The notes: a model not told the origin generated them from the letters alone. Positions 9,203 to 18,940 are shown, counted from the first letter of the stretch. The stretch is 64,000 bases of DNA from Ordospora colligata OC4 (GCF_000803265.1 NW_014575405.1:62001-126000), one strand, 5' to 3'. Made by a program: numbers and translations.

Positions 9203-10093
9203 ATGGATCATGGTGCGTACATTACCACCATACAATCCAACTTTCACAACATCATTTCACAAATAACTGTACTGATTGAAAGAAACAACCAGCATTTGCT
9301 GATCTGTGGAGCAGATTCAAAAATTATTTCAACCGTTGTTGAGCTCATAGATGCATATGCGATTAGTGTTGGTAGAGATACTATTCATGTTCATTCTGCA
9401 TCGCACAAGGATCAGAATCCACAGGGAAAGGTTTTTTTCATTCGCATTGCACAGTGCATAACCACATCAATACAATCGCTGATATATTATTACCTAAGTA
9501 AATCAAGAACATCAGAATGCTGCTTAATACTCATCTCAAACTCATGTACATCACTGGATGCATTCGAAAAACGCGTAAAGTCAAGATTTAATCACAAGAT
9601 CTTTTTCATTGGATTCATCAGTCTCGAATCATACGCATATCTGTACTTCAATGCAATAGGAAAACACATTTCATCCACCAAAGATCTAACAGATCACGAA
9701 AAGGCACTTGTAAACAGATTGTACAGCATAGACCCAGGAATAACTACACTTGAGAAAAATATCATCACTCACAAATACAACATTCCTGAGTACTCAATTG
9801 AAACTCTCTACAGTCTTTTCGACTCCGTTCACATCGCACTCATTACAATCGCTACAAAAAAACGAATAAAATACATCAACTGCGTTTCAGAGTTCAAAGC
9901 ATTTACTTCAGGTATCAAAGAGTTGAAGAAAATCGATCCAATGGAAGTCATTTGCAGCTTCTTGGATCTAATAAACTCAGGCATCATAGGCATAGAGGGA
10001 GATCTGCTGATTGATGTAAACTGCTTCAAAAGATACGTCATTAATAATAGACAGGTCCATCTCAAGACCCTGTTGCATAAAAACATTCCATAA
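9203..10093 (+). CDS. ORC4: origin recognition complex subunit 4
   Basis: Subunit of the replication origin-binding complex, 296 residues (yeast 529). The clearest mark is the ORC4 sensor-1 region near 115-140: CCLILISNSC, then FEKRVKSRFNHKIFFIG, where RVKSRF.H is characteristic. The nucleotide site is degenerate: the P-loop position reads LICGADSKIIS (residues 33-43) and lacks GXXGXGK(T/S), so ATP binding is doubtful. The rest is predicted AAA+ lid and winged helix. TCCC touches the start codon (GCATCCCATG). The stop is 13 bp from the convergent FEN1 stop. ORC1 is encoded 4 kb away. Confidence 0.8.
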   Translation: MDHGAYITTIQSNFHNIISQITVLIERNNQHLLICGADSKIISTVVELIDAYAISVGRDTIHVHSASHKDQNPQGKVFFIRIAQCITTSIQSLIYYYLSKSRTSECCLILISNSCTSLDAFEKRVKSRFNHKIFFIGFISLESYAYLYFNAIGKHISSTKDLTDHEKALVNRLYSIDPGITTLEKNIITHKYNIPEYSIETLYSLFDSVHIALITIATKKRIKYINCVSEFKAFTSGIKELKKIDPMEVICSFLDLINSGIIGIEGDLLIDVNCFKRYVINNRQVHLKTLLHKNIP

Positions 10094-10106
10094 CAATGCA
10101 TGACAA

Positions 10107-11144
10107 TCATTTACTCCCTCTAAGAAATAAATCCAATCTTCCTTGTGTTCCTTTTCCCTTAGAATTGAGCAATTTATCAACGGCTCGGTTTACTCGGATT
10201 GAATCAAATCCTCTTTGATTAACAAGAAACTCAACTATGCCTTCCCTGTCTATTGCATCCCAATCAATACTATACTTACTTGTATCTCCAGCTTCTGCAA
10301 GATCCTCAAACATCTTCCTTGCCTCTTTGTATCCCCAGTCATTGCAAACATCGAGTCTCTCATTCTCAATTATATTCTCAATGTTTCTATGCTCTCTTAT
10401 CAACGCTAACGCTCGCTTCGGGCCTACTCCCTTTATCCCTTCACAATAATCACATCCCAGCAATATGCATAGGTCTATAAACTCGCTCTTCTCAAGTGAC
10501 AGCTCCTTCATTAGCAGCTCAAGGTTGTATTCAGTAACCAGATGTTTCTTTGCATTAGATCCAAAAAAATTCCTCAAAAGCACTGGAGTACCAAATGTTA
10601 ATGCATCCATATCTTCCGTAGCAACCCCATACACAGCTCCCTTCTTACATAGAAATGCACAATGTGCTTCTGCTTCACTAGGTGCATCTTCAAAGGGTAT
10701 TCTCATCAGCTTCAACAGCTTCTTACATTCATCAACATGCACCGAACTTACCTTTGCCTTACGTTTCGAATGCATGTCCATCTTTTCCTTATCACCTGCT
10801 TCTTCGGCCTCCTTGTAATCTTTATCTGCTGCAAGCCTTCGCTCACTCCTCTTCTCCAACTCCTTCATCTTGAGTTCAGGTGGCGCTCCATCAAACACAT
10901 ACACAGGAAGAATCCCAAGCTCCACCATCTTGATCGTTCTATAAAAAATTCCAACCAAGTGTGAAGTCGCTGCTTCACCAACCCCCAGCATTGCTCCCTC
11001 AGAACGAACAGCTATCAGGAACTGATACAGCGACATCGACGCATCCACCGCTACACTCTTGGACGAGTAGTACGACAACGGCCTCTCCCGGATCCCTTTC
11101 ATACAGTTCTCCTTCAACAGCTTCGACAACTGCTTTATACCCAT
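10107..11144 (-). CDS. FEN1: flap endonuclease 1
   Basis: Structure-specific 5' flap nuclease for Okazaki-fragment maturation and long-patch base excision repair. 345 residues, slightly short of the usual 380. It begins MGIKQLSKLL; the XPG N domain has VAVDASMSLY, and the XPG I domain has EAPSEAEAHCAFL-like residues (DAPSEAEAHC) and TEDMDAL. The helix-hairpin-helix (GCDYCEGIKGVGPKRAL) follows. A PCNA-interacting motif, QGRLDLFL, is near the C-terminus. All the acidic metal ligands that I can check are present. The start is the conserved Met-Gly, whose N-terminus is part of the active site. Confidence 0.95.
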   Translation of the reverse strand: MGIKQLSKLLKENCMKGIRERPLSYYSSKSVAVDASMSLYQFLIAVRSEGAMLGVGEAATSHLVGIFYRTIKMVELGILPVYVFDGAPPELKMKELEKRSERRLAADKDYKEAEEAGDKEKMDMHSKRKAKVSSVHVDECKKLLKLMRIPFEDAPSEAEAHCAFLCKKGAVYGVATEDMDALTFGTPVLLRNFFGSNAKKHLVTEYNLELLMKELSLEKSEFIDLCILLGCDYCEGIKGVGPKRALALIREHRNIENIIENERLDVCNDWGYKEARKMFEDLAEAGDTSKYSIDWDAIDREGIVEFLVNQRGFDSIRVNRAVDKLLNSKGKGTQGRLDLFLRGSK

Positions 11145-11206
11145 TCAAACAAACATTTTATTCAACAAATATAACAGAAAACTCATCGGCTATTGCCATT
11201 ACATCC

Positions 11207-11677
11207 CTACCATTCGAGCTCCCCTTGAGCAGAGCTAAACACAAAATCTATATTTCCTATGTTTATAAACCCTTGCTTGAACACACACTTCCACTTCCCC
11301 TTCGACATGCACACTTTGACATACAAGCATATCATGTAATTTCCAGTATTCCCACTCCTTCCTATAATCTCAGAGTCATCACTAGACACATCTTCCTCTC
11401 CATGCTCCTTGTCTCCTAAATCAACGTCTCTTTCGTGTCTGCATTCCAGTAGCGTATCATTAGATCTTTCTGAAAATTCCTTGTACACCCTGAATCGTTG
11501 TCCATACATCTCTCTTCCGCCATTTCCTGTCCATTCATTCTGCGTGCATTCAATCAATCTCTCTCTCCAATCATTCCGAAGATCATATATTGCAGCCTTG
11601 CTCATACTATCTACATCCTCATCCTGCTCAAGCCTGGAAATAACTTCATTGATTATGTCCTCGTAGATCTTCAACAT
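11207..11677 (-). CDS. TOA1: TFIIA large subunit (alpha/beta)
   Basis: General RNA polymerase II factor that stabilises TBP on promoters. 156 residues with both conserved ends of the family. The N-terminal helix-bundle region is IYEDIINEVISRLEQDEDVD, then LRNDWRERLIEC. The C-terminal beta-barrel is KVCMSKGKWKCVFKQGFI, then IDFVFSSAQGELEW. The linker between them is short and acidic, as in other compact genomes. Start 11677 has AACCCTTAC 15-20 nt upstream. Its partner subunit TOA2 is not in the window. Confidence 0.88.
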   Translation of the reverse strand: MLKIYEDIINEVISRLEQDEDVDSMSKAAIYDLRNDWRERLIECTQNEWTGNGGREMYGQRFRVYKEFSERSNDTLLECRHERDVDLGDKEHGEEDVSSDDSEIIGRSGNTGNYMICLYVKVCMSKGKWKCVFKQGFINIGNIDFVFSSAQGELEW

Positions 11678-11865
11678 AGGCTGCTGTAAGGGTTACTTTT
11701 TTCATACTTTATTCCTATTGTCTTTGTTCTCTTGCTGCTGTGTGCTTCTCCAGCCATCTAATCTATTCTCCTTTATTGTATAGCTTGCTCATCATATCAA
11801 TTCATATCAAATATTCAAATCCATAAGAAAAATACTCCGTTCTAACCTCCCTCATTAGAATATCC

Positions 11866-12534
11866 ATGAATGAAGCAAGGCCAACAAGAATTTTGAAAGA
11901 GCTCACAAGAATACTGCTTCTTGCAGCATGTGCATATGGCACACTTGACCGTGCACTTCCAGAAGGATTCAGAAACATTGCATATGCAGCCCCAGGCGCA
12001 CGATTCATCTATCTGACAAACCTCTCTCTATATCTTACCATAGCTTCTGTGGTGCTTGGATATACGATCAGAGCATTGAAGGCAACATCTGCACGTCTAT
12101 GCATTCTTTATAAAGACTTGATTGCTGTGTCGTTTTCAATCGAGGGTGTTGTAACATCCATGTTTTGGACACTTTATGCAATCAATCCTATGCTTTTGCG
12201 GAGCAAAGTCTTACTTTCAAAAGAGCTGTCTATCAGTCTTACAACAGACATCTGCCAACATTTCCTTCCATTCGTTCTAATGTTTGTGGAGCAATCAGAT
12301 ACTGTGCTTGTAAAACGAAAAGGATGTGCATATGCCATACTTGCACTCGGAACATTATACCTTACAGGTATTTGGATGTATTCATCGGTGTATGGCGTCT
12401 GGGCATATCCAATTCTCAGGAAAAGCGGAGCTGCAATCAGAATAATGCTGATATATATGGGATGCATACTTGGTGTAATGTTCTACATGTGTCTTGTCAG
12501 AATCAACAGGTTCTGCATAAAACAAGTTTATTAA
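11866..12534 (+). CDS. AIG1/ADTRP-family membrane protein, copy 1
   Basis: Polytopic membrane protein of 222 residues, about six hydrophobic helices. It belongs to the AIG1/FAR-17a family; mammalian AIG1 and ADTRP are threonine hydrolases that cleave fatty-acid esters of hydroxy fatty acids. The candidate nucleophile Thr51 sits in FIYLTNLSLYLT and the candidate His132 in QHFLPFVLMFVEQ, matching the two conserved family residues. TSMFWTLYAINP is another shared block. A related gene follows at 12716, same strand, 181 bp away, so this is a tandem pair. Whether the microsporidian proteins hydrolyse lipids is inference. Confidence 0.8.
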   Translation: MNEARPTRILKELTRILLLAACAYGTLDRALPEGFRNIAYAAPGARFIYLTNLSLYLTIASVVLGYTIRALKATSARLCILYKDLIAVSFSIEGVVTSMFWTLYAINPMLLRSKVLLSKELSISLTTDICQHFLPFVLMFVEQSDTVLVKRKGCAYAILALGTLYLTGIWMYSSVYGVWAYPILRKSGAAIRIMLIYMGCILGVMFYMCLVRINRFCIKQVY

Positions 12535-12715
12535 AATAAATACAAACACTTAGAAATGTTGAATATCATGTAATCTATAACACCATGATTAAGGTTCATG
12601 CGGACCCCATACATTTGAATACCATTATTCTTGGATCCTGATCAATAATAGTTAGACAGATTACACAGTCTGATTGGTGTTACATTGCTTTATATATCAA
12701 GCCAATCTGCTTGCC

Positions 12716-13429
12716 ATGGCATCCAAACGGTACTTCCAAATGCTGACTGAAATACTCAAGGGCGTACTTCTGCTTCTCTGTGTGTACGGTGCATCAGATT
12801 ACTCACAGACAAAGGAGAACATCGATCTTTCAAACAGGATCATCGGAGGAAATCACGTGTACCTTACGTACATTAGTCTGTACATGACGATCATTACGTT
12901 ATTTCTCAGCTACCTAGTCAAGCATTTTGGATTCTCAAGTATCAAGAGCATATATAGAGATGCACTTGCAATCACATTGCCTATTGAAGCACTTGTGACA
13001 TCAGTGTTCTGGACACTCAATGCCATAGATCCTACACTACTCAAGGATAAAGATCTATACTCAGCTGGCATCAGAACACCACTCATAAGTGAACTTTCCA
13101 TTCATCTTGTTCCAATGGTCTTACTTCTTGCTGATCAGTTTGGCACAGAAATCAAACACAAGAACCATCATTATCATGCGCTAATTATTATTCCGCTTGT
13201 ATATCTGTTTATTATCCACTACGTTTACTGGGCAAACAGCTACTGGATTTATCCGTTCTTAGGAAGCATTCCTGCAGTCATGCGTATTGGATTGACTTTG
13301 ATTTTCATTGTTGTTATTCTCATATATTACAATCTCTTCCAGGTGATCTCAAGACTCGTTGCCAAAAGTAATCCTGAGCACTCCAAAAACACTCACACTA
13401 AGCACTCTAAATACTCAAAAAATAAATAA
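12716..13429 (+). CDS. AIG1/ADTRP-family membrane protein, copy 2
   Basis: Paralogue of the preceding gene, 237 residues, with the same layout: LLLLCVYGASD near the N-terminus, VYLTYISLYMT with Thr51, VTSVFWTLNAIDPTLL, and SIHLVPMVLLLADQ with His130. The candidate catalytic Thr and His are therefore kept in both copies. The C-terminus differs: a hydrophilic basic tail with HSK/HTK repeats follows the last helix. The ATG at 12716 is the first ATG in frame; the open frame upstream begins with TTG and lacks a CCC box. The two copies have diverged widely, so the duplication is not recent. Confidence 0.8.
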   Translation: MASKRYFQMLTEILKGVLLLLCVYGASDYSQTKENIDLSNRIIGGNHVYLTYISLYMTIITLFLSYLVKHFGFSSIKSIYRDALAITLPIEALVTSVFWTLNAIDPTLLKDKDLYSAGIRTPLISELSIHLVPMVLLLADQFGTEIKHKNHHYHALIIIPLVYLFIIHYVYWANSYWIYPFLGSIPAVMRIGLTLIFIVVILIYYNLFQVISRLVAKSNPEHSKNTHTKHSKYSKNK

Positions 13430-13443
13430 ATTCTTTTATTCTT

Positions 13444-13926
13444 CTATTCATCAAGATAACTTCTAAGATCATTGTATGCTGCTTGGTCAAATGTCTTGCA
13501 CTCATTTAGCACTTCGTTAATCCTATCTGGATTTGCCTTTACCTCCTTGATATACTTGGCTTTCACGTGTTTCCTGTCTTTATTCGGAAACAATGAGCTT
13601 ATCAACGAAAATTCAATCCCGCATATCTCTAGTGCCTTGTAGAACAGTTCTATCTCCTTCTTGCTCCATCTCAGTGCTCCTTTTCGCTTGCTAAATGTCG
13701 ATGACGTTACTATCCGGTCATCCTCCATCACCTCCATATCAACATTCTTGTGTGTGTTAACGTACATGTTTGCCTCATTCACAACTATCTCTCCGTTCCT
13801 AATGGTCAATACCTCATCGGTTCCATGGTCATCCTTGCATTTGCTTGCTTTTGGTGCATTCTTTCTCTTTCGTCGATCTTTCCTGAAGTTGGAGTTATCA
13901 AGAAAATGTCTTAGCTTCTGTTCCAT
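13444..13926 (-). CDS. BDP1: TFIIIB component B'' (BDP1), SANT domain
   Basis: Subunit of TFIIIB that recruits RNA polymerase III. 160 residues, far below yeast Bdp1 (594), but the diagnostic extended SANT domain is present at about 85-145: RWSKKEIELFYKALEICG, then FSLISSLFPNKDRKHVKAKY, then IKEVKANPDRINEVL. The N-terminal part is basic and low in structure. The stop lies 14 bp from the convergent AIG1 copy 2 stop. The ORC1-like gene upstream on the same strand ends 50 bp away. A TFIIIA-like zinc-finger gene is at 44420. Confidence 0.85.
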   Translation of the reverse strand: MEQKLRHFLDNSNFRKDRRKRKNAPKASKCKDDHGTDEVLTIRNGEIVVNEANMYVNTHKNVDMEVMEDDRIVTSSTFSKRKGALRWSKKEIELFYKALEICGIEFSLISSLFPNKDRKHVKAKYIKEVKANPDRINEVLNECKTFDQAAYNDLRSYLDE

Positions 13927-13976
13927 TTGCAGGGCATATTTCCGTTCAAATTATCTTGTCCTTACTTTACTTTGAC

Positions 13977-15041
13977 TCATCTATCTGCCACATTCACTCT
14001 GATTGCCTTCGAAATCATCACATACTCCAAATCATCACCCAAAACCTTCTCAATCTCTTCACTCAGTATCATCATCAGAATCTGCCTTCCGTTCTTCATT
14101 CTTTTAAGCATTCCATATTCAACAAGTTTTACTACAACATCCTCAAATCTAAAATAATCAATCGTTTCCATCTTCATCCGTTTGTAAAATCCTTCCATCT
14201 CCTCATAAACCTCTAGAATACTCCTTCCACCCATCCCTACACTCATCAGTCTCAGCATAACCTTTGCATCAAACTTTATCTCTTGCAAATACTTCACATA
14301 CACCGGCGTATACATCTTCTTCATCACTTCATTCGCATCAATCACATTCGCATCTCCTTTACTATCCTCCTCAATTCTGCTCATAACATCATAAACCCTC
14401 CGTGCATCACCACTCACCGCGCCTATCCTTTTAGAAACAAGCTCAATACACTTCCTGTCCATCTCCCTGGCTCCAACTATCCTTACAAGCTGATCAGACG
14501 TATACGGTGCAAAGTTCACCCGAAGCCCTCCCATCCTACTGCAAACCTTCGGCTCAAACATTCTTTCAGGAAGATCCATCGTGTTAGATATCAAAAACAT
14601 CGCAAGCTTCCCTCGCTCTGCACAAGGTATCTCAAACAAATTGTACAGTATCCTTTGACTACGTCCTGCAAGCATATCAATCTCATCAATAACCACTACA
14701 TGCCATTCCTCACACACTTCCATATGCTTTTTTAGATCCGAAGCCGTTAGAATCTTCTCACATTGAGTGCATTCCATCTCTTTTGCAATCATCTTGAATA
14801 CATCACTTTTCTTCCTAAACTCCATTACATTAACAAATGCATGAATAACATTTCGATTATCAAGCAGTTTGGATAGTGTATAAGTCTTCCCTGAGCCAGG
14901 AACTCCACTAATATAAACTATCCCTCCTCTTCCAGCATTCATAAGCATGTCCAAATATTTTTCAAGCTTTAAATACTCCTGCTCTCTACACTCAACCACC
15001 ATCCAGGACTTGTACAGACCAATTTTATTGTCTTTAACCAT
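13977..15041 (-). CDS. ORC1: ORC1/CDC6-type AAA+ initiator
   Basis: Replication initiator ATPase, 354 residues. The P-loop GVPGSGKT is at residues 46-53 and Walker B VVVIDEIDML at about 115-124. The sensor-1 strand is LAMFLISNTMDLP and sensor 2 GDARRVYDV. A Cdc6-type winged helix follows. The BAH domain of ORC1 is absent, so the size fits Cdc6 or archaeal Orc1/Cdc6; which one it serves as is open. Unlike ORC4 in this window, the ATP site looks intact. The orphan gene upstream ends 11 bp before this start. Confidence 0.85.
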   Translation of the reverse strand: MVKDNKIGLYKSWMVVECREQEYLKLEKYLDMLMNAGRGGIVYISGVPGSGKTYTLSKLLDNRNVIHAFVNVMEFRKKSDVFKMIAKEMECTQCEKILTASDLKKHMEVCEEWHVVVIDEIDMLAGRSQRILYNLFEIPCAERGKLAMFLISNTMDLPERMFEPKVCSRMGGLRVNFAPYTSDQLVRIVGAREMDRKCIELVSKRIGAVSGDARRVYDVMSRIEEDSKGDANVIDANEVMKKMYTPVYVKYLQEIKFDAKVMLRLMSVGMGGRSILEVYEEMEGFYKRMKMETIDYFRFEDVVVKLVEYGMLKRMKNGRQILMMILSEEIEKVLGDDLEYVMISKAIRVNVADR

Positions 15042-15052
15042 TCATATTCATC

Positions 15053-16183
15053 TCATTTATATCTGTACACTTCACATATCTCCCTCCAGCTATACAGCTC
15101 AAACCTTTCATTCACCATTCCATCACATCCTTCAAAAAATCCATCAAGATCCAGCTTTCCACTCTTCTTATATCTACGTATTGCATCATACAGTCTTTCA
15201 AAAACTCCATTTACATCCATCCTTTCCTTAACACTCTCAAACACCTTTACAAACTCTCCAAGTCTACGGAAATACACAAGTCCATTCATCCATCCATTGA
15301 GCAATGCAATCCTCATCTCCTTACTAGCACCACTTAATCGCATAACATCCAGAAACCCATCAAAACTCTTCCTGTCCATATATCTCTGTCTACAGCACTC
15401 CAGCAGCGACAGATAAAACCTTTCCCAATTAATATCCATCATGGCACGTAGTATTTCCTCTTTCTCTTCAATCCCTACCCCAAGCAAAACCTCACATATC
15501 CTCTCATAATACAAATCCTCATCAAGATATTTTCCAACTTTTGCTTTTACACAGTTGCCAACTTTATCCATAACATTCATAACTATGTCCTGATGTATAT
15601 ATGAACTAATCACATCAAGATACACGCATATTTTATCATCAGGTATTCTCAATATTTCCTTCTCAATATTTCCTACAACATCCCTTCCCATATACCGTAG
15701 TTTGTGCACAAGCACTTGCATTCTATACTCTGCATAATCTTCATCAACAAAAAATCGCTTAAACCTTGGAAACGCCTTCATAAAAGATAGCTTTAGCAAG
15801 TAATTTCTAAAAACAATCCTTCGTCGGCACAGCATCTCATACACCATCTTCTCAATCTCATCAGATTCATCAAATGCCATCTTGGCAAGAACCTTCCTCA
15901 CACTTGCAGATCTGTACAATCTTCTTCTATACACATGAAAAATCATCTGCAGTGTTTCTTCACACACATATTCATTCATATCCAGTCCATCACTGATCGA
16001 AAGCTTGCTCAACACATTAAAAATACCTGTCTGGTCATGAACTAAATTCTTCCTTATGCAGTTCATTTCTGTTTCTGTGCATTTTTTACAATTATTACAC
16101 AGATATGCTCCTGAAGTTCCTTCTATAACCTGTTTGATCTTCTCGGTATCCAATGCATTTTTTCGTATTTGTTTGTTCCTCAT
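15053..16183 (-). CDS. hypothetical protein, 376 aa, Cys cluster at N-terminus
   Basis: I do not recognise it. The N-terminal part has a cysteine group CNNCKKCTETEMNC (about residues 29-42) that could bind zinc. The rest is predicted mostly alpha-helical with many Arg, Met, Tyr and Phe and no membrane segment or signal peptide; alpha-solenoid architecture is possible. The start is supported by AACCCGCGCTG before ATG 16183. It is the first of three closely spaced minus-strand genes (this, ORC1, BDP1) separated by 11 and 50 bp. The spacing reflects compaction and does not prove co-transcription. Confidence 0.7.
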   Translation of the reverse strand: MRNKQIRKNALDTEKIKQVIEGTSGAYLCNNCKKCTETEMNCIRKNLVHDQTGIFNVLSKLSISDGLDMNEYVCEETLQMIFHVYRRRLYRSASVRKVLAKMAFDESDEIEKMVYEMLCRRRIVFRNYLLKLSFMKAFPRFKRFFVDEDYAEYRMQVLVHKLRYMGRDVVGNIEKEILRIPDDKICVYLDVISSYIHQDIVMNVMDKVGNCVKAKVGKYLDEDLYYERICEVLLGVGIEEKEEILRAMMDINWERFYLSLLECCRQRYMDRKSFDGFLDVMRLSGASKEMRIALLNGWMNGLVYFRRLGEFVKVFESVKERMDVNGVFERLYDAIRRYKKSGKLDLDGFFEGCDGMVNERFELYSWREICEVYRYK

Positions 16184-16308
16184 CAGCGCGGGTTGATTTT
16201 TAGGTGCTTAATCATGCATGCATTTGTTTGCAACGCCCTTCAATCATCGTTTAAATACAAATCTTAGTATTGGATTACCTGCATAAAAACAAAAATGAAC
16301 AAGGGTGC

Positions 16309-17085
16309 ATGACTTCCAGGCAGTACGAAGAGATGCTGCAGAGGGCAAATCTCAGCGACATGGCTGAAAGATACGACGACATGGCAAGTGAAATGAAGCT
16401 TGCTGTGGCATTGGCACACGAAAACAAGCATGTACTCAATGTAAACGCAAGGAACCTATTCTCAGTGGCATACAAAAACTTGGTAAGCTCAAGACGATCG
16501 AGCTGGAGGATCCTGTGCTCTGAAAAACAAAAAGTAGAAGGAAAAGGGCCAGAGATTGTGAGTGTGATTGAAGAGAAGATAAAGATCGTTGAAAATGAAC
16601 TGCTGAAGTTCTGCGATGAGGTTTTAGATATCATATCCACATACATCCTGAGTCTTGATGATGCAAAGAGGAATGCTGAGTACTGTATATTTTTTCTAAA
16701 GATGAAGGGAGATTACTACAGATACAAGGCTGAAGTTGTAGGTGGATCTGAACACAAAGATGCTTCTAAGTGCGCGGCAGAGTCTTATGAAGAGGCAACG
16801 AACAAGGCAAAGCCTCTGCCATCCACAAACCCCATAAAGCTAGGTCTTGCACTCAACTACTCAGTGTTTCACTATGAAATCCTGAACGATTCTGACAAAG
16901 CATGCCAGATTGCAAAGAGTGCATTCGATGAAGCAATCAAAGAGTTGGATGCATTGTCTGAAGAGCATTACCGGGATTCCACACTGATAATGCAGCTTCT
17001 GAGAGACAACTTGACACTCTGGACATCGCGTGAGGAAACTGGAGCAATGGGAGACGAGGGTGCAAAAGGAGAACCTGACGAATAA
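16309..17085 (+). CDS. BMH1: 14-3-3 protein
   Basis: Phosphoserine/phosphothreonine-binding adaptor, 258 residues, nine helices. Family signatures are RNLFSVAYKN followed by SSRRSSWR at about 44-62, MKGDYYRYKAE near 132, and LGLALNYSVFHYEI near 178 with LLRDNLTLW near 236. The phosphopeptide-binding Lys, Arg and Tyr positions are present. The acidic tail ends in GEPDE. ATG 16309 is chosen because an AAGGGTGC box precedes it; the open frame begins with TTG at 16270. Several kinases in this window (CK1, KIN1-like) could create its ligands. The stop overlaps an AATAAA signal (17084-17089). Confidence 0.96.
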   Translation: MTSRQYEEMLQRANLSDMAERYDDMASEMKLAVALAHENKHVLNVNARNLFSVAYKNLVSSRRSSWRILCSEKQKVEGKGPEIVSVIEEKIKIVENELLKFCDEVLDIISTYILSLDDAKRNAEYCIFFLKMKGDYYRYKAEVVGGSEHKDASKCAAESYEEATNKAKPLPSTNPIKLGLALNYSVFHYEILNDSDKACQIAKSAFDEAIKELDALSEEHYRDSTLIMQLLRDNLTLWTSREETGAMGDEGAKGEPDE

Positions 17086-17241
17086 TAAATAAGTTAATGT
17101 TCCAAATACGCTTATTTATATCTGTGCATTTTGATTTATTATGTTATTTAATGGTCCAACTGGAACTGTAATTCTTGCATATTCCTTGAAGCATACAACA
17201 GTCCCTTTTGAAGTATATAGTCTTCATAGAAAGCAGAAGGG

Positions 17242-18912
17242 ATGCAAGTAAGTAAGGTTGGAAATATGCAACCGATCGAAGAGTCGGAGTCTTGTGCAGA
17301 TTCAAAAAGCACGTCCGCCTCAGATGTTGAGCGAGTAAAGTCGCCATCCCTCGCATGGATCCCTGCATATCTGGCAGGATCTGTTTGCACAGGATTACTT
17401 ACATATGTATTTCATGTGCATATTGCACCAAAAATGCCATTCGAGAGCCATCCAGACCTTTCAGCTGTGCTTTCAAGGCTTATCTTTTGTGCTCTATTTG
17501 GAAGCATGGTGTTTTGCCTCATCAGGCTTATACTAATATGTCTTGCAATAGCAATGAAGAGATCTGATGGAAAGCGGGGATTCGTACAGATAACACTCAT
17601 AAAGCACGGAATGTTCATGAGTATTGTGACAACACTTTTTGTGCTTTCTTTTGTTGTTGAAACATACAACAGGAGAGTAAGCACTACTACATTTTTAAAT
17701 GCATCCAGCGATCCTGTGCCTGTGCTCAAGGAAATCGTAGATATGGGAGTGAGTGATAGCGAGCTGAAGCAGACACTTATATCTGAAGAGAAAGCAAACG
17801 GTGAGCAGAAACCTCCAAAGACACTGGCAATGTTCCTTACTGAGGACCTGGCAAAAATATTACTTGCAAGCTCAGTGTTCTTTGCAATTCTTCTTTCAAA
17901 GGCAATTCTAATGAATGGTTTGAACTATAAGATGCTATTCAAAAACTATGAGTTCAGGATCAACAAGAATGATGAAGACATAAAAATTCTAGAGCAGCTC
18001 AACAGAGCAACAGGTAAGCAGATGATTGCAAATGCTGAAGAGTGGGCAGATGAGGTGTTCAGGTTAATTTCGCCAGAAGGCAAAGCCGTCGATTTGCAGA
18101 CTCTCGAGTACTTCTTTGGCACTGACGATGCAAAGGCAATATTCAATAGATTCAGCATCCATCCAGATGGAAAGCTAACAAAGGAGAGTTTTTCTTTGGT
18201 TTACCAAGGAATTATCAATGAGGAGAAGCGGATAAGCAGAGGACTAACACAGAAGGTTTCAATAGTGAAGAAGCTGAATCTTGTGCTGTCTGCAATACTT
18301 ATACCCGTTGGTGTATTGGCTGTGATGGCGATCCTTGGAAATGCAGATTCATTTGCTGGATCGCTTCCTGTGCAGTTTAGCACTATCATTTCACTCAACT
18401 TCATCTTTGCACCTATTATTTCCGAGGTGTTCAAGTCGCTTGTGTTTGTTTTCCTTGTTGAAGCATTTGATATTGGCGACAAGGTATTTATAGAGGGAGT
18501 TTTGCATGAAGTGCATGACATGGGACTGCTTTATACATCGTTTGTGGTGGACAAGAAGATCACGGTCATTCCAAACTCAAAGTTCATGGATAAGACTATT
18601 GTGAACCTCAGAGAGGCTAAAACGTCCCAGAAGACATTTGACTTTACATTCATGAATTCACCCGATCTTAAGGAAAAGATAGTCAAGCTGAAGGATGAGA
18701 TCGAGAGAGAAGTCAAGTCAGATTCAAATGCATATACAGGCAAGTTTAATATCTGCGAGTATGTCCTCAAGAAAAACCTGACTGTTGGGATGAAGATAAA
18801 TGTTGTATTCAGGATCCAGAACCAGAATATCAAGGCATTGAGAGCAAGGGAAGATGCATTCGTAATAGCACTTTATGGAATAGTCGGAAGCATTGGACTT
18901 CTACTTGAGTAG
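17242..18912 (+). CDS. MscS-type mechanosensitive channel, fungal (Msy) type
   Basis: 556-residue membrane protein. Hydrophobic helices lie near 38-60, 75-103, 122-146, 205-228, 345-368 and 380-405; the last is the likely pore helix. The MscS beta domain follows, with FDIGDKVFIEGVLHEVHDMG and VIPNSKFMDKTIVNL. An EF-hand-like segment (FNRFSIHPDGKLTKESF, about 302-318) precedes the pore, as in fungal Msy1/Msy2 of the ER. Role: release of ions on membrane stretch or osmotic change. The cytosolic vestibule is short. GGG lies directly before ATG 17242. Confidence 0.88.
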   Translation: MQVSKVGNMQPIEESESCADSKSTSASDVERVKSPSLAWIPAYLAGSVCTGLLTYVFHVHIAPKMPFESHPDLSAVLSRLIFCALFGSMVFCLIRLILICLAIAMKRSDGKRGFVQITLIKHGMFMSIVTTLFVLSFVVETYNRRVSTTTFLNASSDPVPVLKEIVDMGVSDSELKQTLISEEKANGEQKPPKTLAMFLTEDLAKILLASSVFFAILLSKAILMNGLNYKMLFKNYEFRINKNDEDIKILEQLNRATGKQMIANAEEWADEVFRLISPEGKAVDLQTLEYFFGTDDAKAIFNRFSIHPDGKLTKESFSLVYQGIINEEKRISRGLTQKVSIVKKLNLVLSAILIPVGVLAVMAILGNADSFAGSLPVQFSTIISLNFIFAPIISEVFKSLVFVFLVEAFDIGDKVFIEGVLHEVHDMGLLYTSFVVDKKITVIPNSKFMDKTIVNLREAKTSQKTFDFTFMNSPDLKEKIVKLKDEIEREVKSDSNAYTGKFNICEYVLKKNLTVGMKINVVFRIQNQNIKALRAREDAFVIALYGIVGSIGLLLE

Positions 18913-18940
18913 TTCATGAGTAAAGCATGGCAAAGATAAT

